A DNA stretch of 30,609 nucleotides, taken from contig CAZQXC010000018.1 in NCBI GenBank assembly GCA_964597075.1, positions 1-30,609 of the forward strand, written 5' to 3'. The stretch comes from UBA2336 sp964597075. GTDB taxonomy: Bacteria > Bacteroidota > Bacteroidia > Cytophagales > Cyclobacteriaceae. The notes beneath the pieces are model-generated. The model was not told where the DNA came from, searched no databases, and was given only the letters and a program-made list of their open reading frames with translations. Made by a program: the position numbers and the translations under genes. Position 1 is the first letter of the stretch. Every line of letters starts with the position of its first letter. This document shows, piece by piece, positions 23,044 through 28,702 of this stretch.

Positions 23044-24191
23044 TATTTAAAAAGTTCTTTACGCTTACTCATAAAAATGAAATTCGCAGCGGCAATCAGC
23101 AGTAACAGGCCCAGGATAATCAATACAATAAATAGCCGGCTGCTTTTGAGTTGAAGGGTTTTTACTTCACTATCCTTCCTTAGAATTTCGTATTGTTTGT
23201 CTTTTTCACTCAACTGGAGGGCCACTTCCATTTGTGCTATTCTACGGGTACTTTCATCGCCATAAACTTTTTCGCGGGCAGAGTCATATTGTAATAGTTT
23301 TTCGTAGGCTTCCTTCAATTTTCCCTGGCGGTAATAATTATACGAAGTATTCTTTAAAATATCCGGAACGCCTGTGTTGGCCTGAAGTTCAAGTGAAAGT
23401 TTTAAGGCTTCGTTCAGGTATTGCTGTGCCGGGCCGGGTTGTCCCGCCTTGGTGTAAGCAATGCCAATATTAGTAATGGTGTTGAGCATGCCCAACCGAT
23501 TATCCGTATTACGTTCTAATTCAAGAGCGCGCTGGTAATATTCTATTGCGCGCTGGTAATTTTCTTGTTTGAAGTAGATAATACCAATGTTGTTGAGCGG
23601 GTCGGCAAAGGGTTCACCCATTGTTTCGCTTAATTGATAGGCTTCAGAAAAAAAACGCATGGCCTTTTCGTAAAGCTGAAGATCACTATTCAGATTGCCC
23701 ATGTTGTTCATAGATCCAATGAGTTTACGTTGATCGCCCAATTGAATGAACAGGGTGTGCGATTCTTCCAAAAACTTCAGGGCCTGGCCATAATCTTTTT
23801 TAATGGAATAAATGGTGGCAATGTTATTTTTTGTGGTGGCGATGCCTTCTGTGTTTTGGAGCGTGTCATAAATATTGAGGGAGCGAATATAGTATTCAAG
23901 GGCTTTGTCCAATGCCCCCTGGTTTCTGTAGGCAACACCCAGGTTATTATAGGCTGCCGCGGTTCCTCGTTTGTCATCGATCTCTGTGGCCAGCGTCAAC
24001 GCTTCCCGCGTATAATCAATGGCCTTTAGCGGATCTGCCTGAATATGTTCACGGAAGAGCTCATTGAGGGTTTTAACCTTACTTTCGTTTCGGGCGGTAT
24101 CTAAAACTGCCATTAAACTATCAATAGTCTGTGCGTTTGCCGTAAGGCTAATGGAAACACAAAAGGCTGAAAACAGGGTAATTAACCTCAT
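23043..24191 (-). CDS. TPR protein with C-terminal membrane helix (receptor-like, no output domain)
   Basis: A 382-residue protein with a signal peptide (cleavage near NAQ, residue 21), then about six tetratricopeptide repeats from roughly 55 to 300 (for example NNLGVAYRNQGALDKALEYY and NNIGIIYFKQENYQRAIEYY). A short coiled coil follows (VALQLSEKDKQYEILRKDSE), then a membrane helix (LFIVLIILGLLLLIAAANFI) and a 9-residue basic tail. This is the sensor half of the Bacteroidetes TPR-histidine kinase or TPR-LuxR proteins, which normally carry a kinase or DNA-binding domain after the helix; here the frame simply ends. The next gene is an HD hydrolase with a 1-bp overlap. Confidence 0.88.
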   Translation of the reverse strand: MRLITLFSAFCVSISLTANAQTIDSLMAVLDTARNESKVKTLNELFREHIQADPLKAIDYTREALTLATEIDDKRGTAAAYNNLGVAYRNQGALDKALEYYIRSLNIYDTLQNTEGIATTKNNIATIYSIKKDYGQALKFLEESHTLFIQLGDQRKLIGSMNNMGNLNSDLQLYEKAMRFFSEAYQLSETMGEPFADPLNNIGIIYFKQENYQRAIEYYQRALELERNTDNRLGMLNTITNIGIAYTKAGQPGPAQQYLNEALKLSLELQANTGVPDILKNTSYNYYRQGKLKEAYEKLLQYDSAREKVYGDESTRRIAQMEVALQLSEKDKQYEILRKDSEVKTLQLKSSRLFIVLIILGLLLLIAAANFIFMSKRKELFK

Positions 24192-24325
24192 ATAGGAAGA
24201 TTTTAGGGATTAAAGTTAACGCAAAAAGCGGTAAATCAGTATCATTAGCCAGCAGGTTTCCGTCCGGATAAAATACCTTTACCTTCAACGTGGGGAAGCT
24301 CAAATTTGTAAAAAATTAAGAAAGA

Positions 24326-24814
24326 ATGAAAAATCTATTACGTATTGTTTTGTTGCTTTTCAGTACACCCCTAATGTCCCAGGCACAGGATGAGGAAGGC
24401 AGAATTAAGGAAGTTGTTGCACAACTTTTTAAAGGTATGCAGCTTGGTGATAGTGCCATGGTACGCAGTGTTTTTCATAAGGAGGTAACGATGGCAACAG
24501 TTTTCCGGAACCGTGAGAATGTACCTATGATCCAAAGAGAATCTTCCATTGAAGATTTTGTGAAGTCGGTAGGAACACCACGTACAGATGCGTTGAACGA
24601 AGAGATCTGGGGGCTTACCGTTCAACGGGATGGAGATTTTGCACAAGCCTGGTGCGACTACGCTTTTTACTTGGGAAAGAAATTCAGCCATTGTGGTGTT
24701 GATGCCTTTCATTTTTATAAATCGGATACAGGCTGGAAAATATTTCACCTGGCAGATACCAGGAGAACAACGAATTGTGTTATCCCTGCCAACATCAGTG
24801 ATAAGTACAAATAA
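24326..24814 (+). CDS. Secreted NTF2/SnoaL-like protein
   Basis: A 162-residue exported protein (signal peptide cleaved near SQAQ, residue 21) with a single NTF2-like cone domain: IKEVVAQLFKGMQLGDSAMV, VFHKEVTM, QAWCDYAFYLGKKFSHCGVD and AFHFYKSDTGWKIFHLADTR follow the order of the DUF4440/lumazine-binding group. The ending W-K-I-x-H-x-D-T-R is typical. Activity unknown; these are often periplasmic small-molecule binders. It stands alone with short flanks; a TACCTTTA box lies at 24274-24281. Confidence 0.83.
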   Translation: MKNLLRIVLLLFSTPLMSQAQDEEGRIKEVVAQLFKGMQLGDSAMVRSVFHKEVTMATVFRNRENVPMIQRESSIEDFVKSVGTPRTDALNEEIWGLTVQRDGDFAQAWCDYAFYLGKKFSHCGVDAFHFYKSDTGWKIFHLADTRRTTNCVIPANISDKYK

Positions 24815-24827
24815 TTAAGGTTGAGAA

Positions 24828-24884
24828 CGCGGGTCAAAGCCTGCCTATGCCGAAGCGGCTACGCGCAGGCGGCCCGCGATGACC
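24828..24884. repeat. Composite REP-like hairpin
   Basis: The outer stem CGCGGG/CCCGCG (24828-24833 with 24873-24878) and inner stem GCCTGC/GCAGGC (24839-24844 with 24865-24870) end in GCGATGACC. It combines the GCGGGTCAA...GCGATGACC frame of the repeat at 22123-22148 with the GCCTGC core of those at 9348 and 22072. Confidence 0.6.
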
Positions 24885-24941
24885 TTTAAAATTGGCGATG
24901 TGGTATCTTTACGGACTATTGAAAATTAAAACTATCTGGTT

Positions 24942-25442
24942 ATGAGAGAAAAGATCTTTATTTCACTTTTAGTACTCCTGGGATTTACGGTTTCGGCACA
25001 AGAGCAATTAACCACCTTTATCTTGATTCGTCATGCAGAGAAGGCCATGGAACAGAGCACAAACGATCCGGATTTATCACCCGTAGGTAAACAGCGTGCT
25101 CAGCGTTTATCAGATTTACTCAATGAAGGGGAGGTGAACGCTGTTTACAGCACACCCTTCAAGCGCACCCGGCAAACCGTTGAACCGTTGGCTACAAAAA
25201 AGGGGCTAACCATTTTGGATTATCAGATCAACAAGGAAGAAGAGATTGATAGAATGCTCACGGCCCATTCAGGAGGTACCATTGTAGTAGTGGGGCACTC
25301 GAACACCATACCGTGGATGACAAATAAATTATTGGGTGTGCAGAAACACCATCCATGGGAAGATGGTGATTACGATAATGTGTTGGTGATAACAGTTTTC
25401 GAAAAGGGAAAATCAGCAAAGCTGGTTTGGTTAAATTATTAA
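24942..25442 (+). CDS. Secreted histidine phosphatase (phosphoglycerate mutase-like fold)
   Basis: A 166-residue protein with a signal peptide (MREKIFISLLVLLGFTVSAQ) and the histidine-phosphatase motif LIRHAEK (28-34; catalytic His31). RTRQT (75-79) and the second catalytic His in VVGHSN (116-121) complete the active site. The small size fits SixA-like or broad-acid phosphatase members, here exported, so it may release phosphate from extracellular substrates; specificity is unknown. A TATCTTTA box lies at 24904-24911. It overlaps the convergent lipoprotein gene by 4 bp. Confidence 0.9.
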   Translation: MREKIFISLLVLLGFTVSAQEQLTTFILIRHAEKAMEQSTNDPDLSPVGKQRAQRLSDLLNEGEVNAVYSTPFKRTRQTVEPLATKKGLTILDYQINKEEEIDRMLTAHSGGTIVVVGHSNTIPWMTNKLLGVQKHHPWEDGDYDNVLVITVFEKGKSAKLVWLNY

Positions 25443-25861
25443 CCTCCAATATTCTTTTTGTATTTCAGTAATGTAGCCTTAACCTGCTGTCCGCGTTCAT
25501 ATTTGGTTTTACTTCCAAATACCCCAAAGAACCCTCCCCTTTTGTTGCCTGTTGCTGCACCACCCGATCCGGTAGCCGATCCTGTTGTAGTCAGTGAAAT
25601 ATCTTCAAAAATAATGGCATCGCAGCCTTTTTTCTTTGCCCGTTCGATGATCTTTTGTTGAACGGCATCTGAATTCTTTTTGGCACTAACCTCGTAGGTA
25701 AGCTTGCCCATAATTTCATTGGACTCAGCAACATCACTTTCGCGAAAATAAATATCAACCTGCGAGGTTTCAGGGTATTCTCGTCCAAAGTAAATAATTT
25801 GATTGCCACAGGAAGAAAGAGCAATTATCGAGAACAAAAGAAGTGCTTTTGATATTTTCAT
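25439..25861 (-). CDS. Small lipoprotein of unknown function
   Basis: A 140-residue protein with an SpII signal (ALLLFSIIALSSC, lipid Cys18). The body has a short alpha-beta part (QQKIIERAKKKGCDAIIFED, which resembles the core of YbjQ-like or heavy-metal-binding lipoprotein domains) and a low-complexity G/S/T/A stretch (TTTGSATGSGGAATG). No named family assigned. Confidence 0.78.
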   Translation of the reverse strand: MKISKALLLFSIIALSSCGNQIIYFGREYPETSQVDIYFRESDVAESNEIMGKLTYEVSAKKNSDAVQQKIIERAKKKGCDAIIFEDISLTTTGSATGSGGAATGNKRGGFFGVFGSKTKYERGQQVKATLLKYKKNIGG

Positions 25862-25981
25862 GAAGTAGTGGGTCTTACCGTAAATATTGTCTTTTAAAAA
25901 ATACCCTGCAAATTAATCCTGATGGGTCATATTAATGAAGCTTAATAACAAGGATTCAACATTTCTGTTGTAAATTTAATT

Positions 25982-26392
25982 GTGCGGATCGTCATCATCA
26001 TAGCGATACTTTTTCATGGAATGGTTGCCAAGGGTCAGCATGAGGATGAACTGCGCAAAAGCATCTATTTTGGGGGAGGAAGTTATCATATAGATGAATT
26101 CCAGGCGGATGATCTTTTTCGCTGGTTAGATTCGATTCCAAACCTACTGGATAAATACGAGATCCACTTAATCAGTCATACCGATCCGATAGGCGGCAAG
26201 CAATACAACGAATGGCTATCCAAAATGCGAAGCGAAGCTGTGCACGAGTTATTGATCCAACGCGAAATCCCCGAACATAAAATCTCTGTGAAAGATTGGG
26301 GGCTCGATAACCCGGTGTTCCGCAATGACACCCGCAGGGGCATGAGTATGAACCGCAGGGTGGATGTAATACTGTACCCCATTATTTTCTGA
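25982..26392 (+). CDS. OmpA-like peptidoglycan-associated domain protein, stand-alone
   Basis: A 136-residue exported protein. After a signal stretch (MRIVIIIAILFHGMVAKG) there is only an OmpA-like C-terminal domain: ISHTDPIGGKQYNEWLSKMR and the end NRRVDVILY fit the TDxxG-x5-N-x-x-L-S and NRRV motifs that bind diaminopimelate of peptidoglycan. No beta-barrel or lipobox is present, so it is a soluble periplasmic domain. The start is GTG 25982; no ATG gives a signal peptide. A TAAATTTA box ends only 3 bp before it, so the message may be leaderless. The sigma-54-type regulatory sites of the next operon begin 3 bp after its stop. Confidence 0.8.
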   Translation: MRIVIIIAILFHGMVAKGQHEDELRKSIYFGGGSYHIDEFQADDLFRWLDSIPNLLDKYEIHLISHTDPIGGKQYNEWLSKMRSEAVHELLIQREIPEHKISVKDWGLDNPVFRNDTRRGMSMNRRVDVILYPIIF

Positions 26393-26394
26393 TC

Positions 26395-26430
26395 TGTCCG
26401 ATTTCAGACACCTATTTTCATAAGCGGACG
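26395..26430 (+). promoter_or_regulatory. Putative upstream activator sites (TGTCCG-N4-CGGACA type)
   Basis: TGTCCG-attt-CAGACA (26395-26410) is a 6-4-6 inverted repeat with one mismatch. A second, degenerate site TTTTCA-taag-CGGACG (26415-26430) follows with the same 4-nt spacer and a 20-bp period, about two helical turns. It lies 55-90 bp before the -24/-12 element at 26483 and matches the arrangement at 803-842. Confidence 0.5.
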
Positions 26431-26482
26431 TATTTGGTTGCAACTTTACCCGATTTTCAGCGTCTAATCACTGAAACATCCC

Positions 26483-26499
26483 TTGGCACCATAATTGGC
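26483..26499 (+). promoter_or_regulatory. Putative sigma-54 (-24/-12) promoter of the ATPase-tolC operon
   Basis: The sequence CTTGGCAC-cataa-TTGG has a perfect -24 element (TTGGCAC) and, with the correct 5-nt spacer, a -12 half TTGG where TTGC is expected. The ATPase ATG lies 25 bp downstream. Confidence 0.5.
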
Positions 26500-26524
26500 T
26501 TTGGGCAGCTAACCCATTACATCG

Positions 26525-27202
26525 ATGATAGAACTACGGGATATTGACAAGTTTATTGATTCACGTTTTCAGCGAACCTTTATTTTGAAGGGCGTAAACA
26601 TGGATGTTGAACAGGGAGAATTTCTTACCATTATGGGCCCTAGTGGGGCGGGTAAGTCTACTTTAATGAACATTATCGGTATGCTGGACGAACCTTCTGC
26701 CGGGGAGTATTATTTCTACGACCAGCCGGTGCACAAACTCAAGGAGCGGCAGAAATCTGAAATGCACAAAAACCATATCGGATTTATTTTTCAGGCTTAT
26801 CACCTCATTGATGAACTAACGGTTTACGAGAACATAGAAACACCCCTGCTCTATAAAGGTGTTAATGGCAGCCAGCGTAAGAGTATGGTTGCTGAAATGC
26901 TCGATCGGTTTAACATGGTGGCAAAAAAAGATCTATTTCCCGAACAACTTTCAGGAGGGCAGCAGCAGTTGGTAGGGATTGCGCGGGCGATTGTGGGTCA
27001 ACCGAAAATGTTATTGGCCGATGAGCCAACCGGTAACCTTCATTCCGATCAGGGCAAACATATTATGGACATCTTTCAGAAGTTGAATGAAGAAGGAATG
27101 ACGATCATTCAGGTAACACACTCGGAAGAAAATGCCAAACGCGGTAAACGTGTAGTCAATGTAGTGGATGGCGCTATTGTATTAGATGAAAAAGTTGGAT
27201 GA
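26525..27202 (+). CDS. MacB/LolD-type ABC transporter ATP-binding protein
   Basis: A 225-residue ATPase: Walker A GPSGAGKST (38-46), Q-loop FIFQAYH (87-93), signature LSGGQQQL (142-149), Walker B with LLADEPTGNL (163-172) and switch His in VTHSEENA. It is of the size and type that serves MacB_PCD/FtsX permeases in lipoprotein release or tripartite efflux. No permease or membrane-fusion protein is next to it; the only neighbour is a TolC gene 21 bp downstream. A permease of the matching class sits at the other end of the window under a similar regulatory arrangement, so the ATPase may serve several dispersed permeases. Confidence 0.93.
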   Translation: MIELRDIDKFIDSRFQRTFILKGVNMDVEQGEFLTIMGPSGAGKSTLMNIIGMLDEPSAGEYYFYDQPVHKLKERQKSEMHKNHIGFIFQAYHLIDELTVYENIETPLLYKGVNGSQRKSMVAEMLDRFNMVAKKDLFPEQLSGGQQQLVGIARAIVGQPKMLLADEPTGNLHSDQGKHIMDIFQKLNEEGMTIIQVTHSEENAKRGKRVVNVVDGAIVLDEKVG

Positions 27203-27223
27203 AAAAGTTTTAAGTTATCAATC

Positions 27224-28561
27224 ATGAAATATTCAATAGTCACTATATTCTTTATTGCTTGTTCAGCATCTTCCTTTGCTCAACTGCAGCTTACCTACAA
27301 CGAGGCGCTCACGATAGCGTTGCAAAAAAACGTTGATTTAAATGTTCAACAAAATGAAGTTGACCGGGCATCCGCTCAACGCTTGCAAAACATCATGGAT
27401 ATGGTGCCAACCCTTAGTGCATCAGCAGATTTTTATGATCGCAGAGGAAGACAACAAATTCAAAATCCGGAAACCAATCAGGTTGAATTTTTAGATGTAG
27501 TGTCCGAAAATATTGATACACGGATCAGTGCTAATCTTCCGCTGTTTGGAGGGCTAAACCGAGTTCAAACCCTGCGGGCTAGTCAGAGCAATCTTCAGGC
27601 GCAGGCCTATGGTATGGAAAGAACCAAACAGACTACCATTTTTAATGTGGCGCAACAGTATCTTCAGGTTTTGTTGAGTGAAGAACTTTACAGGATAGCC
27701 CAGGATAATCACCGCAACCAGGCGGAAAATCTTAAACGCATAGAAGGCTTGGTAGAAGTTGGTGCCCTAGCGATTGTTGATCAGTATAATCAATTGGCTG
27801 AAGTAAAGCGATTGGAGTCCTTGACCATACGTGCCTGGAGTAACTATGAAAGCGATAAACTGATCCTGGCGCAAACGTTACAACTTGAACCTGGAACAGA
27901 ATTTAAGTTAGTGAATCCTGGAATCGCTGTGGAGTCCATTCTTGCGTTGACGGTGGATTTAGATGAATTGTATAAGACAGCCATGATCAGCCGTCCTGAT
28001 TATAATCAACAGAAGCAGGTTGTGTTGCGTAACACCCGTACAGTAAGCGCACTTCGTGGCAATTATTTACCAGGCATATCGGCATTTTATACATTAGGAT
28101 CTTTCTATAATTCCCAAATTCCATTCGCCCTGCAAGAGCAGCTACGCACAGTTAATCCTTATCATTTTTATGGCTTTTCGTTAAACGTACCAATTCTTAC
28201 AGGTTTTGCCACACGTACTCAGGCACAATCCGCTAAAATTGACAGGGATAATAGTTTATTGCAGGAAAATAACCTCAAAACCATTATTTATCGGGATGTG
28301 AAAACTTCCTATCAGAATTTTGAGGCAGCCAAGGCGCAATATCTTGCAGCCGTAGTGCAATATGACGCTGCAAATGGAGCCTATACCCTTGAAAAAGAGC
28401 GTTATGAGCTTGGATTGTCAGCCTTTTTTGAGTTTTCACAAGCCAGCAATGCCCTGCTTCAAGGACAGGCTGCCAAGGCACAAGCCGAGTACACCCTGAT
28501 GTTCCAGGAAACGATTCTGAATTATCAGGTTGGCCAGCTAAAACATGAACAGTCAAAATAG
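27224..28561 (+). CDS. TolC-family outer-membrane efflux channel
   Basis: A 445-residue exported protein (signal peptide MKYSIVTIFFIACSASSFAQ) of the TolC/OEP family. The two OEP repeats are visible: LTYNEALTIALQKNVDLNVQ near residues 22-41 with QNIMDMVPTLSASADFYDR, and the second with SALRGNYLPGISAFYTLGS and LNVPILTGFATRTQAQSA. Long helices between them form the periplasmic tunnel. It lies 21 bp after the ATPase gene, so they share the sigma-54-like promoter. It is the outer-membrane exit of a tripartite exporter whose inner components are not adjacent. Confidence 0.94.
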   Translation: MKYSIVTIFFIACSASSFAQLQLTYNEALTIALQKNVDLNVQQNEVDRASAQRLQNIMDMVPTLSASADFYDRRGRQQIQNPETNQVEFLDVVSENIDTRISANLPLFGGLNRVQTLRASQSNLQAQAYGMERTKQTTIFNVAQQYLQVLLSEELYRIAQDNHRNQAENLKRIEGLVEVGALAIVDQYNQLAEVKRLESLTIRAWSNYESDKLILAQTLQLEPGTEFKLVNPGIAVESILALTVDLDELYKTAMISRPDYNQQKQVVLRNTRTVSALRGNYLPGISAFYTLGSFYNSQIPFALQEQLRTVNPYHFYGFSLNVPILTGFATRTQAQSAKIDRDNSLLQENNLKTIIYRDVKTSYQNFEAAKAQYLAAVVQYDAANGAYTLEKERYELGLSAFFEFSQASNALLQGQAAKAQAEYTLMFQETILNYQVGQLKHEQSK

Positions 28562-28581
28562 GCCAAGATCAGATATTTTTT

Positions 28582-28589
28582 TACCTTTG
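28582..28589 (+). promoter_or_regulatory. Bacteroidetes -7 box TACCTTTG before rpsA
   Basis: A perfect TAnnTTTG box. No clear -33 element is seen at the expected distance. A start point a few bases on would put the following hairpin at the very 5' end of the rpsA message. Confidence 0.45.
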
Positions 28590-28590
28590 C

Positions 28591-28617
28591 AGCCCGCTTG
28601 ATTAGGCGGGCTTTTTT
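28591..28617 (+). terminator. Hairpin terminator AGCCCGC / GCGGGCT with T-run
   Basis: A 7-bp GC-rich stem (28591-28597 with 28606-28612), 8-nt loop and six Ts. It ends the ATPase-tolC message. Because a promoter box lies directly in front of it, it could instead or also form in the rpsA leader. Confidence 0.7.
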
Positions 28618-28652
28618 GTTGAAAACAGCAGAGAAGTTATGTAAAACAAAAG

Positions 28653-28678
28653 TGTAGTAGGGTGGCCCGGCCGCTACA
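28653..28678 (+). other. Possible leader hairpin of rpsA
   Basis: TGTAG (28653-28657) pairs with CTACA (28674-28678) around a GC-rich core GGGTGGCCCGGCC, 25-50 bp before the rpsA ATG. S1 of other bacteria controls its own translation through leader structure; whether this one does is unknown. Confidence 0.35.
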
Positions 28679-28702
28679 TGTAAAAGGGGTAAATTTTAGT
28701 GT

